Below, piece by piece: positions 26,755-35,706 of a stretch of DNA of 64,000 bases. Below the pieces are notes generated by a model. That model had not been told where the DNA came from. It made no database searches and was given only the letters and a program-made list of their open reading frames with translations. This DNA is from Sphingomonas sp. MA1305. Lineage in GTDB: Bacteria; Pseudomonadota; Alphaproteobacteria; Sphingomonadales; Sphingomonadaceae. The position numbers and the translations under genes were made by a program. The stretch covers positions 868,001 to 932,000 of the forward strand of contig NZ_RCVT01000001.1 in assembly GCF_016107325.1 (NCBI RefSeq), read 5' to 3'. Within the stretch, counting starts at the first letter, position 1, and each line of letters starts with the position of its first letter.

Positions 26755-27482
26755 AGCCGCGTCACCTCCGCCGCCAGCGTATAGCCGCCGCCCCACACCG
26801 TCTTGATGATCTCCGGCGCCTTGGCGTCCGCCTCGATCTTGCGGCGCAGGCGGCTGACCTGATTGTCGACCGCGCGGTCGAACGCCGCCGCCTCGCGGCC
26901 CTGGGTCAGGTCGAGCAGCTGGTCGCGGGTCAGCACCTGCCGCGGCCGGGTGACGAGCGCGAGCAGCAGATTGTATTCGCCGGTCGACAGCGGCACCGAC
27001 ACGCCCTCGCGGTCGACGAGCGTGCGCTCGCCGGTCTTCAGCACCCAGCCGGCGAAGGCGTAGGAGCCGCTTTCCGGCGCATGCTGACGTGCCCCGCCCG
27101 CGGTCAGGCGGCGCAACACCACCTTGACGCGGGTCGCCAGCTCGCGCGGCGAGAAGGGCTTCACGACATAATCGTCGGCGCCCATTTCCAGTCCGACGAT
27201 CCGGTCGGTCTCCTCCGCCTTGGCGGTCAGCAGGATCACCGGCGTGTCACTGGTCGCGGCGATATGGCGGCACAGCGACAGGCCGTCCTCGCCCGGCATC
27301 ATGATGTCGAGGATGACCAGATCGATGGCGTAGGCGGCAAGGCGCGTGCGCGCGCTTTCCGCGTCGGCGGCCTGGGTGACGCGAAAGCCCTGGCGGGTGA
27401 GATATTGTGCCAGCGGCTCGCGGATCGAACGCTCGTCGTCGACGAGCAGCAGGTGCGGCGTGTCTCCCATTTCGTCGGCCAT
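26751..27482 (-). CDS. OmpR/PhoB-family response regulator
   Basis: 243 aa. Receiver domain with acidic pocket VDDE (15-17), phospho-acceptor D59 in LVILDIMMPGEDG, and conserved LLTAKAEE and VKPFSPREL. C-terminal winged helix ends with VDNQVSRLRRKIE and KTVWGGGYTL, the DNA-binding part. Starts at 27497 or 27470 are also in frame; 27482 is a compromise, and none has a strong Shine-Dalgarno. Partner of the overlapping histidine kinase. Confidence 0.93.
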   Translation of the reverse strand: MADEMGDTPHLLLVDDERSIREPLAQYLTRQGFRVTQAADAESARTRLAAYAIDLVILDIMMPGEDGLSLCRHIAATSDTPVILLTAKAEETDRIVGLEMGADDYVVKPFSPRELATRVKVVLRRLTAGGARQHAPESGSYAFAGWVLKTGERTLVDREGVSVPLSTGEYNLLLALVTRPRQVLTRDQLLDLTQGREAAAFDRAVDNQVSRLRRKIEADAKAPEIIKTVWGGGYTLAAEVTRL

Positions 27483-27564
27483 AGTCACTGTGCCCATCCC
27501 TGCAACCCGGCCGGGCACCGCGACGGTCGCGGGCCCGGCCGGTGCAACGCTGATCGTCCAGTGG

Positions 27565-28083
27565 TTACTGGTCGGACGGCGGCGGCGGGGGCGGGGTATC
27601 GCCGCCAGGCATGCTGCCGCCGCCGCGACGGCCGCCAAAGCGCATCTGCGCCATTTCGGTCGCGTCGATCTTGCCGTCGTGATTGGCGTCCATCCGGTCG
27701 AAGCGCGTCGCGGCGCGCGCGACATAGTCGGCGCGCGTCACCGACACGTCGCCGTCGCGGCCGGCATAGCCGCCCGCCGGGGGCGGCGGCGGCGCCTTGG
27801 CATCCGCCGGGGCATTGCCCATTCGCCGCGCCCGCATCGCCGCGCGATAGGCCTGGCGTTCTTCGGGCAACAGCGTGCCGTCGTGATTGGCGTCCATCGC
27901 GTCGAAGCGCGCGCCCGCCTCGGCCTTGGCCTCGTCTCGGGTGATGACGCCGTCGTGATTGGAGTCGGCGCGCATCATCGGGTTGCCGGGCGGCGGCGGG
28001 GCAGGCGGGGTGGCGGTCTGCGCCTGGGCGGCGGCGGCGAGGCCGCTCGCCGCGAGGGCAAGGGTCAGCAGGGGCAATCGCAT
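27565..28083 (-). CDS. Secreted EF-hand protein
   Basis: 172 aa. Signal peptide RLPLLTLALAASGLAAAAQA. Three canonical EF-hand calcium loops are visible: DSNHDGVITRDE, DANHDGTLLPEE and DANHDGKIDATE. A fourth, RDGDVSVTRAD, is degenerate. Linkers and C-terminus are Pro/Gly-rich, consistent with a periplasmic, partly disordered protein. It is 82 bp upstream of the response regulator and kinase on the same strand. It may bind Ca2+ or another divalent ion in the compartment sensed by the kinase (inference). Confidence 0.88.
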   Translation of the reverse strand: MRLPLLTLALAASGLAAAAQAQTATPPAPPPPGNPMMRADSNHDGVITRDEAKAEAGARFDAMDANHDGTLLPEERQAYRAAMRARRMGNAPADAKAPPPPPAGGYAGRDGDVSVTRADYVARAATRFDRMDANHDGKIDATEMAQMRFGGRRGGGSMPGGDTPPPPPPSDQ

Positions 28084-28200
28084 CGGATCACGTCTCCGGG
28101 TGGCGGGGCCGATCCCCGCCTCAGCCTTGCCCTTCTGGCGGTGCCATGTCGCAATCGTATGTCGTTGCCCCTGCCAAGTGTCGCAATTTGTAGCGGCGGA

Positions 28201-28971
28201 TCAGCCGAACAGGGCGACGCTTTGCATCTGTTCGGCGACGACCAGGCCCTCGGCATTGCGGACGGTCATGCGCTGGCTCGAATTGCCCTGATGCGCATAG
28301 TCGGTGTCGCTGTCGAGCAGCCACCAGCCGTCGCGCGTCGGCGCCGGCGGGCCGAGCAGGTTGAGCTGCCACGTCATCGAACTGACCGGCGCGGGGCCGC
28401 CAATCAGCCGCAGCGCCGCGGGGGGCAGGCAGTCGGCGACCGCGGTCAGCTCGACCGCCGGGTCCAGCCCGTTGCGCTCGGCAAGCCGTACCCAGCGCCG
28501 CCAGCCGGCGCCGGGCGCAATGGTGGCGTCGACCATCTCGAAGTTGCGGCTGAAGGTCACCGCGGGATGGCCGCGGTAGACGGCGGCGTCCGCCGTAGGT
28601 GGTGTCTCGGCGCTGCCGCGGTCGATGCGATGGTCGACGGTGGACGCGACCGGCGCCATGAATACGAAGGTCGCGCGCAGCCCCAGCCCCGCCTCGCCGA
28701 TCACGTCCGCCTGCACATAGGCGGCGTTGCGCCCGCGTCGCAGCCGTTCGGCGCGGACGCTGACGCGGCCGCTCAGCGGTCCGACGAAGGCGATTAGCGC
28801 CGATCGCAGCGGCGGCAGGTCGCTGTCGCTCGCTTGCGCGGCATGCAACGCCAGCGCCGCCGACAGGCCGCCATAAGCGGTTCGTCCCTGCAGCCAGTCG
28901 GCGGGGATGTCGGTGTGCCAGCCGCCGTCGTGCGGGGTGAGCGTGTCGAGGATCGTCTTCAGTGCGGTCAT
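28201..28971 (-). CDS. Thioesterase family protein (TesB-like double hotdog)
   Basis: 256 aa. Pattern of acyl-CoA thioesterase-like proteins with two hotdog halves: N-terminal LQGRTAYGGLSAALALHAA (hotdog helix) and C-terminal NLLGPPAPTRDGWWLLDSDTDYAHQGNSSQRMTVRNAEGLVVAEQMQS. The NSSQRMTVRNAEG segment is typical of the family. Start ATG 28971; a GTG two codons upstream is in frame. Predicted to hydrolyse acyl-CoA esters in the cytoplasm; chain-length preference unknown. Stands alone between the EF-hand operon and the GST gene. Confidence 0.85.
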   Translation of the reverse strand: MTALKTILDTLTPHDGGWHTDIPADWLQGRTAYGGLSAALALHAAQASDSDLPPLRSALIAFVGPLSGRVSVRAERLRRGRNAAYVQADVIGEAGLGLRATFVFMAPVASTVDHRIDRGSAETPPTADAAVYRGHPAVTFSRNFEMVDATIAPGAGWRRWVRLAERNGLDPAVELTAVADCLPPAALRLIGGPAPVSSMTWQLNLLGPPAPTRDGWWLLDSDTDYAHQGNSSQRMTVRNAEGLVVAEQMQSVALFG

Positions 28972-29031
28972 CGTCACCAGGCTAGGCGCGTCGCTACCGC
29001 GATGCCACCATCGTTTCGCGCCGCCCGCCGG

Positions 29032-29721
29032 TCAGCGGCTGCCCTGACCGAACAGGATGCGCCGCGTCTCGTCGCTGATCGGCGCATCCGGACGGCTGAG
29101 CTCGGCGCCCCTGGCATAGGCGGCGACGGTCGCCGGTCGCGCCGTCACCGCGGCGAACCAGCGCGCGACGTTGGGAAAGTCCGCCAGATCCTGCTGCTGC
29201 AGCGCATGCGGCACGATCCACGGATAGCAGGCCATGTCGGCGATCGAATAGGCGCCGGCGATGAACTCGCGCCCGGCCAGCTGGCGGTCGAGCACGCCGT
29301 ACAGCCGCGCGGTCTCGCGGACGTAGCGGTCGATCGCATAGGGCACCTTCTCGGGCGCGTAGCGATTGAAATGGTGGTTCTGGCCGAGCATCGGGCCGAG
29401 CCCGCCCATCTGCCACATCAGCCATTGCGTCACCGCGACGCGGGCGCGCAGCGTATCGCCGCCGAACCGCCCCGTCTTCTCGGCGAGATAAAGCAGGATG
29501 GCGCCCGATTCGAACACCGACACCGGGTCGCCGCCGTCCGCCGGCGCGGTGTCGACGATCGCCGGCATGCGGTTGTTCGGCGCGATCGTCAGGAAGTCGG
29601 GGGCGAATTGCTCGCCCTTGCTGATGTCGACCGGCACGATGCGATAATCGAGGCCGCATTCCTCCAGCATCATCGTGATCTTGTGCCCGTTGGGCGTCGG
29701 CCAATAGTGCAGGTCGATCAT
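29032..29721 (-). CDS. Glutathione S-transferase
   Basis: 229 aa. Thioredoxin-like N-terminal domain (IDLHYWPTPNGHKITMMLEE, then NNRMPAIVDTAP with cis-Pro, and ESGAILLYLAE). All-helical C-terminal domain with the N-capping box EFIAGAYSIADMACYPW. Resembles the YfcG/YghU nu-like group, which has Thr/Asn near the active site rather than Tyr or Cys. ATGA overlap (29718-29721) with the end of the broken MFS gene places it in one operon with that gene and probably with the MarR regulator. Confidence 0.9.
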   Translation of the reverse strand: MIDLHYWPTPNGHKITMMLEECGLDYRIVPVDISKGEQFAPDFLTIAPNNRMPAIVDTAPADGGDPVSVFESGAILLYLAEKTGRFGGDTLRARVAVTQWLMWQMGGLGPMLGQNHHFNRYAPEKVPYAIDRYVRETARLYGVLDRQLAGREFIAGAYSIADMACYPWIVPHALQQQDLADFPNVARWFAAVTARPATVAAYARGAELSRPDAPISDETRRILFGQGSR

Positions 29722-30944
29722 CGCTGTGCCTCCTCGCCGGCGGGGGCGGGGGGTATCCGCGGCGTGCCTGCCCAGATGATCGCCGCCGCGCCGCCGATCA
29801 AGACCGCGCCGACCAGAAAGGCCGCGCCGTCGAAACCGTGGCCTGCGCCGATGCCGAGGCTCTGCGCCGCGATCAGCGGTCCGAGGATCGCGGCGAGGGC
29901 GTTCATGCTGCCGATCCCGCCCTGCAGCGCGCCCTGCCGCGTCGCATCGACCATCCGCGACAGGATCGCGTTGAGCGCCGGATAAGCGAAGGCGCCGAGG
30001 CAGCCGACCAGGAAGAAGGCATAGACCTGCCAGCCGTGGGTGGTGAAGGCATAGGCGACCAACGTTACCGTCGCGCAGCCGAGGCCGACGATCGCCGCGT
30101 TGCGCTCGCCGAAGCGCGCCAGCACCCGCTGCGTCAGGCCGACCTGCACGACGACGCTGAGCAGCCCGACTCAGGCGAGGCTCCAGCCGATCGCGGTCGC
30201 GTCCCAGCCGAAGCGGATCGCCGCCCAGAACGCCCAGGTCGCCGGATAGACCGCGCCGCCCAATTGCCACAGAAACCAGGCGACGAGCAGCGGCGTCGCA
30301 TTACCCGCCGCGAACAAGGGTTTGAATGCGCCGACGACATGCGCATCGCGCAGCCGGAACGGCCGGCGAGTGTCGCGATCCAGCGTCTCGGGCAGCAGTG
30401 CCGCCATCGCCAGCGCGTTGAGCGCGGACAGAGCGGCGGCGACGACGAAGGGCGCGCGCGTGCCGAGCGCAGCGGCGATCCCGCCGAGCGCCGGGCCGAG
30501 GATGAAGCCGATGCCGAACGCCGCGCCGAGCAGGCCGAAGGTCGCGCCGCGCTTGTCCGGCGGCGTGGTGTCGGCGATCACCGCGCCGGCCGGGCCATAG
30601 GTGGCGCCGGCGATCCCGGCGATGGCGCGGCCGACGAACAGCCAGGCGAGCGTCGGCGCCGCCGCCATCAGCAGATAGTCGAGGCTGAACGCCGCCATCG
30701 ACGCGATCAGCACCGGCCGTCGGCCGAACCGGTCGCCGAGCTGTCCGAGCACGGGTCCGGCAAAAAATTGGGTGAAGGCGAACACCGCGAGCAGCCAGCC
30801 CGACACCCGCGTCGCCCGCGCCAGGTCGACATGCCCCATATGGGTGATCAGCGCCGGCAGCACCGGCATGACGATGCCGAAGCCGATCACGTCGACGACC
30901 ACTGCCGCCAGCACGATCGGCACCGCGCGATGTTCGAACCTCAT
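29718..30944 (-). pseudogene. TetA-like MFS efflux transporter interrupted by an in-frame TGA
   Basis: The reading frame from ATG 30944 (GGGGGGAG upstream) encodes a typical TCR/TetA-type drug:H+ antiporter: VVVDVIGFGIVMPVLPALI, then GQLGDRFGRRPVLI as motif A, and [21 protein letters not shown]. It runs to a TGA at 30173-30171. The same frame then continues with no shift for another 150 codons (VGLLSVVVQVGLTQRVL to GEEAQR), which are clearly the last four to five helices of the same transporter. One nonsense substitution therefore splits a gene of about 408 aa after residue 257. The downstream GST start still overlaps the ancestral stop. Confidence 0.85.
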
Positions 30945-31026
30945 GCGACTCCCCCCGGAACCCTGCCGCGGTGTAGCGGGGTTGCGGGAGAAGGGCGATC
31001 ACCCCGTGCCGTGCACGGGGCGGCGG

Positions 31027-31548
31027 CTATTGCGCCATCGCCTCGCGGCCGCGCACCGGCGCAGCATGGAAGTCGGCGAATTGGCGCTGCGCCTCGTCGC
31101 TCATCAGATTCTGCATCATCGTCCAATAGCCGGTGACCGCATCCTCGCCGGAGGCGGCATAGGCGCGGCTCATGTTGCCGTGCAACCCGCTGAACAGCCG
31201 CTGCTCCAGCGCCTCGCCCGCAGGGGTCAGGCGCAGCAGCCGCTGGCGACGATCGGTGTCGCCGGTCCGCTGCGCGACCAGTTCGCGCTCGACCAAGGCG
31301 CCGAGCACCCGGCCCAAAGATTGTTTGGTGACGCCGAGCAGCGACAGCAGTTCGCCGACCGACAGGTCGGGGCGTCGGCCGATGAAATAGAGACAGCGGT
31401 GATGCGCCCGCCCCAGGCCCAGTGCGCCGAGTTCGCCATCGGCGTGGCGCAGGTGTGATTTGTGCGCAAACAGCAACAGGTCCATGCCACCGCGGATCAC
31501 GTCGTCGCGGAGGAACTGGGCGGCGGGGGGCTTGATCGGTTCGGCCAT
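31027..31548 (-). CDS. MarR family transcriptional regulator
   Basis: 173 aa. Winged helix-turn-helix with LSVGELLSLLGVTKQSLGRVLGALVERELV (about 61-90) followed by the wing DTDRRQRLLRLTPAGEAL, the MarR signature. AAGGGA six bases before ATG. It lies 82 bp upstream of the broken MFS gene on the same strand and probably regulates the MarR-MFS-GST set, and itself, in response to a toxic or phenolic compound. Candidate operators upstream are short palindromes such as CGGTATACCG at 31668-31677. Confidence 0.88.
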   Translation of the reverse strand: MAEPIKPPAAQFLRDDVIRGGMDLLLFAHKSHLRHADGELGALGLGRAHHRCLYFIGRRPDLSVGELLSLLGVTKQSLGRVLGALVERELVAQRTGDTDRRQRLLRLTPAGEALEQRLFSGLHGNMSRAYAASGEDAVTGYWTMMQNLMSDEAQRQFADFHAAPVRGREAMAQ

Positions 31549-31691
31549 CGATCCCTTCTCGGCTGAAGCTAGACGGGCCCGGTGATGTTCCCGTCCCTTG
31601 CCGTGGAGACGATGCCGAAGGACAACATCCGCACCCTATCCTGTAAAAAATTCGACCGAACGGGACACGGTATACCGCGGCGGCGTCCGGT

Positions 31692-32957
31692 TCAGCCGAT
31701 CGCCCGGTCGTCGAACATGCCGAACAGCAGGGTCGAGGCGTAGATGGCGATGGCCCGCTCGCGCGGCATCGTGCCCGCCCATTTGCGCATGTCGAAGGCC
31801 GCATTCTGCAGCGCCATCAGCGCCTGCGCCGCGATCAGTGCGTCGACCGCGCGGATCGATCCTTCGGCGATGCCGTCCATCATCGTACCGGCGAAGCGGC
31901 GCGCGATCCGGTTGGACCGATCGACCATCGCGGTGCGCACGTCGGCCGGCAGTCCGCTCAGCGCAGTGGTGCGCAGCAGCGGCGCGCGCTCGGCGAACTG
32001 CACGTCGAGCAGGGTGGCGATGACGCTGACCAACCGCTGCCATTGGCTGCCGCCGTGCGCGTCGGCGAGCCGCTGGCAGTCGGAGATCGTGTCGAAGCTG
32101 CGTTGATAGCAAGCGGTGACCAGATCGTCCTTGGCGTCGAGATGATGGTAGAAGCTGCCCTTGGTGACGTTGAGCTCCGCGGCGATCCGCTGCACGGAGG
32201 CGCCGCGATAGCCGAGCTGGTTGATCAGCCGCGTCGCCGCCAGCAAAAAGGCGGCACGCCCCGGCTCGGTCTCGGCATGTTCAAGGTCGATCGGCTGCGG
32301 CGACCAGAGCGACCGCGCGCCGGCGATGCCGTGCGCGAACACGTCCATCAGCCGCATCTCGACCCGGTCGTATTGGTCGGGTTCGTAGCGGGTCAGCCAG
32401 GCCGGCAGCCAGAAGATGTTCTCGAGCAGCACATGTGCCCGTGCGCCGTGCAGGTCGGTGTGCGCGCGGCTCGGCGCCGGGCCCCAGAGCGCGCGGGTCC
32501 GTCGGAACACCTCGCGCCAGCCAGTCATCAGCCGGCTGCGGTTCGGCTCCTCCGTCGCGCGTAGGTCGGACAGCACCGCCATGGCGCGGTCCTCGCCGCG
32601 CTGCACCCGTGCCAGCCGCGCCATGTTGAGCGCCAGGAAGCGGCGGACGCGCGCCTCGGCGTCCGGCTCCGCCGCGGCGGTGTCGAGCATTGCCAGCAAC
32701 TGATCGAGCGTATGCTCGAAGGCGGCGGCGGCCAGATCCTCCTTGCGCTTGAAATAATAAGTGACGCTGGTCGTGTTCAGGCCGACGCGGCGGGCGACGT
32801 CGGCGAAGGTCATGCCCTTGGCGCTTTGTTCGTTGATCGCTTCCGCAGCGGCGGCCAGGATCGCGTCGCGCTTGGCGCGGAATCGCTTCGTGCCCTGTTC
32901 CTCGTCGCCGCCGATCGTCGCTGCGGCCGCATCGGCCGCCGTCCCCGCCTGGTTCAT
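31692..32957 (-). CDS. TetR-type regulator with two tandem TetR modules
   Basis: 421 aa, twice the usual TetR length. Module 1: HTH at about 49-75 ([20 protein letters not shown] with FKRKEDL). Module 2: HTH at about 245-275 ([20 protein letters not shown] with HLDAKDDL). Each HTH is followed by its own all-helical ligand/dimer domain, so the protein carries two complete repressors in one chain. Start ATG 32957 has AAGG six bases upstream; a GTG one codon earlier is also in frame. It is divergent from the acyl-CoA dehydrogenase at 33114 and likely controls the acyl-CoA catabolic genes. Confidence 0.88.
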   Translation of the reverse strand: MNQAGTAADAAAATIGGDEEQGTKRFRAKRDAILAAAAEAINEQSAKGMTFADVARRVGLNTTSVTYYFKRKEDLAAAAFEHTLDQLLAMLDTAAAEPDAEARVRRFLALNMARLARVQRGEDRAMAVLSDLRATEEPNRSRLMTGWREVFRRTRALWGPAPSRAHTDLHGARAHVLLENIFWLPAWLTRYEPDQYDRVEMRLMDVFAHGIAGARSLWSPQPIDLEHAETEPGRAAFLLAATRLINQLGYRGASVQRIAAELNVTKGSFYHHLDAKDDLVTACYQRSFDTISDCQRLADAHGGSQWQRLVSVIATLLDVQFAERAPLLRTTALSGLPADVRTAMVDRSNRIARRFAGTMMDGIAEGSIRAVDALIAAQALMALQNAAFDMRKWAGTMPRERAIAIYASTLLFGMFDDRAIG

Positions 32958-33016
32958 CACGCCCTTGTATCAATCGCGCTTTCGAAGAAACAGCATTTTT
33001 TGATCGTTCGCCTTCA

Positions 33017-33033
33017 CCCTGCGGAACGCAGGG
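33017..33033. promoter_or_regulatory. Perfect inverted repeat, candidate TetR operator
   Basis: CCCTGCG-GAA-CGCAGGG in the 156-bp divergent region between the double TetR gene and the acyl-CoA dehydrogenase gene. Arms of 7 bp with a 3-nt centre and a position between two promoters fit an operator. An alternative is a small hairpin in a leader RNA. Confidence 0.4.
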
Positions 33034-33113
33034 CAAATTGGCTCTTGCCTGCCGCTGCCGATGCTTTACCGAAAAAAGGGTATGGCGTAGAACGCCCTTC
33101 GAGAGGAGCCTGT

Positions 33114-34376
33114 ATGGACTTCACCCTGAGTGCGCGCGAGACCGTGTTCCGCGACCGGGTACGTGCCTTCATCGATGCCGAGATCCGCCCGCGCCAGGCC
33201 GAATACGATGCGCAGGAGCATGACGGCGAACGCTGGAAGGTGATCCCGGTCATCGAGGAGGTGAAGGCGCGCGCCAAGGCGGCGGGGCTGTGGAATTTCT
33301 TCATGCCGCCGCATTCCGGCCAGCCGCCGGTCGACGACACGTTCGAATTCGAGGGCACGCAGCTCAGCAACCTCGAATATGCACTGTGCGCCGAGGAGAT
33401 GGGCAAGGTCGGCTGGGCGTCGGAATGCTTCAACTGCTCGGCGCCCGACACGGGCAACATGGAAGTGCTGCTCCGCTACGGCACGCGCGCGCAGAAGGAC
33501 GAATGGCTCGCGCCGCTGATGCACGGCGACATCCGCTCCGCCTTTCTGATGACCGAGCCGGCGGTCGCCTCGTCGGACGCGACCAATATCGAGACGCGGA
33601 TGATCCGCGATGGCGACGATTACGTCATTTCCGGTACCAAATGGTGGTCGAGCGGGGTCGGCGATCCGCGCTGCCGCGTCGCGATCGTCATGGGCAAGAC
33701 CGATCCCGAGGCGAAGCGCCACGCCCAGCAGAGCATGATCCTGGTGCCGATGGACGCGCCGGGCGTGACGATCGAGCGGATGCTCACCGTCTATGGCTAT
33801 GACCACGCACCGCACGGCCACGGCCAGGTGCGGCTCGACAACGTCCGTGTGCCGGCGTCCAACATGCTACTCGGCGAGGGGCGCGGGTTCGAGATCGCGC
33901 AGGGGCGGCTCGGCCCCGGCCGCATCCATCATTGCATGCGCACGATCGGCGTCGCCGAGACGGCGATCGAGGCGATGGCGAAGCGGCTGCTCACCCGCGT
34001 CGCCTTCGGCAAGAGGATCGCCGACCAGTCGGTCTGGGAGCAGCGGATCGCACGCGCGCGCATCGACATCGAGATGACCCGGCTGCTCTGCCTCAAGGCC
34101 GCCGACATGATGGACAAGGCCGGCAACAAGGCGGCGCAGCTCGAGATCGCGATGATCAAGGTACAGGCGCCGAACATGGCGCTGCAGATCCTCGACGATG
34201 CGATCCAGGCGCATGGCGGCGCCGGCGTGTCGGGCGATTTCGAACTCGCCCACGCCTGGGCGGCGATGCGGACCCTGCGCTTCGCCGACGGTCCCGACGA
34301 GGTCCACAACCGCGCCATCGCCCGCGCCGAATTCGGTAAATATGCCGATATCGCGCTGGAGCGGCCGGGACGGTGA
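33114..34376 (+). CDS. Acyl-CoA dehydrogenase family protein (ACAD10/11-like)
   Basis: 420 aa. FAD-binding middle domain with [20 protein letters not shown] and [10 protein letters not shown]-terminal helical domain with [11 protein letters not shown] and [19 protein letters not shown]. The combination, including the C-terminal [15 protein letters not shown], is typical of the ACAD10/11 type. These pair with an APH-type kinase, present two genes downstream, in the catabolism of 4-hydroxy acyl-CoAs in some organisms. Strong GAGAGGAG site before ATG 33114. First gene of the plus-strand acyl-CoA cluster. Confidence 0.92.
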   Translation: MDFTLSARETVFRDRVRAFIDAEIRPRQAEYDAQEHDGERWKVIPVIEEVKARAKAAGLWNFFMPPHSGQPPVDDTFEFEGTQLSNLEYALCAEEMGKVGWASECFNCSAPDTGNMEVLLRYGTRAQKDEWLAPLMHGDIRSAFLMTEPAVASSDATNIETRMIRDGDDYVISGTKWWSSGVGDPRCRVAIVMGKTDPEAKRHAQQSMILVPMDAPGVTIERMLTVYGYDHAPHGHGQVRLDNVRVPASNMLLGEGRGFEIAQGRLGPGRIHHCMRTIGVAETAIEAMAKRLLTRVAFGKRIADQSVWEQRIARARIDIEMTRLLCLKAADMMDKAGNKAAQLEIAMIKVQAPNMALQILDDAIQAHGGAGVSGDFELAHAWAAMRTLRFADGPDEVHNRAIARAEFGKYADIALERPGR

Positions 34377-34386
34377 GTTCTCTCTT

Positions 34387-34489
34387 CGTCATCCCGGCGA
34401 GCGCCGGGACCCATGGACACACTGCCATCGATGTGGCGCGGATCAGTCGCCGATCGCATCCATGGGTCCCGGCGTTCGCCGGGATGACG
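34387..34489. repeat. 103-bp intergenic palindrome, family A copy 3
   Basis: Same arms as the copy at 13051-13154: CGTCATCCCGGC-(4 nt)-GCCGGGACCCATGGA and its reverse complement, with an unrelated 40-bp centre. It fills the gap between two genes of the same operon, ending 16 bp before the next start codon. Confidence 0.88.
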
Positions 34490-34505
34490 CAGGGGGATAT
34501 CTGAC

Positions 34506-35600
34506 ATGAAAGCCGCCGTCCTCTACGAAGCCAAGACGCCGCTGGTGATCGAGGATGTCACCATCGACGCGCCCGGTCCGCACGAAGTGCTGATCCGCGT
34601 CGCCGCCGTCGGCGTCTGCCGGTCCGACCTGCATTTCGTCGACGGGGTCTATCCGCACCCGATGCCGACGATCCCCGGCCATGAGGCGGCGGGGATCGTC
34701 GAGGCGGTCGGCGAGGAGGTGCGCACGGTCAAGGTCGGCGACCATGTCGTCACCTGCCTCTCCGCCTTCTGTGGTCAGTGCGAATTCTGCGTCACCGGCC
34801 GGATGGTGCTGTGCGTCGACAGCAGCGTCCGCCGGCCGCGCTCGGCGCCGCCGCGACTCAGGCTCGGCGTGGGGCCGAATGGGCGTCCCATCGCGCAGAT
34901 GCTCAACCTGTCCGCTTATGCGGAGATGATGCTGGTCCACGACCATGCCTGCGTCGCGATCGACCGCGACATGCCGCTCGATCGGGCCGCGCTGATCGGC
35001 TGTGCGGTGACGACCGGGGCAGGGGCGGTGTTCAACGCCGCCGACGTGACGCCGGGCGAGACGGTCTGCGTCGTCGGCTGCGGCGGGATCGGCCTCGCTG
35101 CGGTCAATGCCGCGCGGATCGCCGGCGCGGGCAAGATCATCGCGCTCGATCCCGTCGCCGAGAAGCGCGGCCTCGCTGAGAAATTGGGTGCCACCCACAC
35201 GATCGACGCCGCCAGCGACACCGCCGCCGACGAGGTGGTGGCGATCACCCGCGGCGGCGTGCACCATGCGATCGAGGCGGTCGGTCGGCCGCAATCCGCG
35301 GCGACCGCGGTCAAGGTGCTGCGCCGCGGCGGCACCGCGACGATCCTCGGCATGCTGCCGCCGAACGAGAGCGTCGGCCTGTCGGCGCTCGACCTGTTGT
35401 CGGGCAAGACGCTGCAGGGCGGCTTCATGGGCTACAACCGCTTTCCCGTCGACATCCCGCGGCTGGTTGACTTCTACCAGCGCGGCCTGCTCGACCTCGA
35501 CACGATCATCGCCGACCGGATGCCGCTGGACCGGATCAACCACGCCTTCGACGAACTGCGCCGCGGCGACACCACGCGCAGCGTGATCGTGTTCGAATGA
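34506..35600 (+). CDS. Zinc-dependent alcohol dehydrogenase (class I/III-like)
   Basis: 364 aa. Catalytic zinc ligands in GVCRSDLHF and PGHEAAG. Structural zinc cluster CGQCEFCVTGRMVLC intact. Rossmann motif VVGCGGIGLAAVNAARIAGA. Ends with RGDTTRSVIVFE, as in glutathione-dependent formaldehyde dehydrogenase relatives. NAD-linked oxidation of an alcohol, possibly a hydroxylated fatty or terpenoid intermediate given the neighbours. Sits between the acyl-CoA dehydrogenase and kinase genes, with repeats in both flanking gaps. Confidence 0.92.
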   Translation: MKAAVLYEAKTPLVIEDVTIDAPGPHEVLIRVAAVGVCRSDLHFVDGVYPHPMPTIPGHEAAGIVEAVGEEVRTVKVGDHVVTCLSAFCGQCEFCVTGRMVLCVDSSVRRPRSAPPRLRLGVGPNGRPIAQMLNLSAYAEMMLVHDHACVAIDRDMPLDRAALIGCAVTTGAGAVFNAADVTPGETVCVVGCGGIGLAAVNAARIAGAGKIIALDPVAEKRGLAEKLGATHTIDAASDTAADEVVAITRGGVHHAIEAVGRPQSAATAVKVLRRGGTATILGMLPPNESVGLSALDLLSGKTLQGGFMGYNRFPVDIPRLVDFYQRGLLDLDTIIADRMPLDRINHAFDELRRGDTTRSVIVFE

Positions 35601-35612
35601 GGTCCGCCGCCG

Positions 35613-35692
35613 CGTGCTCCTGCGGACGCAGGAGCCCAGAGCCAAAAGGGGGACGCTTGACAACCCTGGGCTCCTGCGTCCGCAGGAGCACG
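35613..35692. repeat. 80-bp intergenic palindrome, family B
   Basis: Left arm CGTGCTCCTGCG-gacg-CAGGAGCCCAG and right arm CTGGGCTCCTGCGtccGCAGGAGCACG. Each arm is also a hairpin, and one arm closely matches the lone palindrome at 5402-5421. Located between the alcohol dehydrogenase and kinase genes. Confidence 0.8.
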
Positions 35693-35706
35693 GACGGGAT
35701 TATTCC

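Noticed and set aside
31668..31677. CGGTATACCG as an operator of the MarR gene
   Set aside because: Only 10 bp, about 120 bp from the start codon; too weak to list as a feature on its own.
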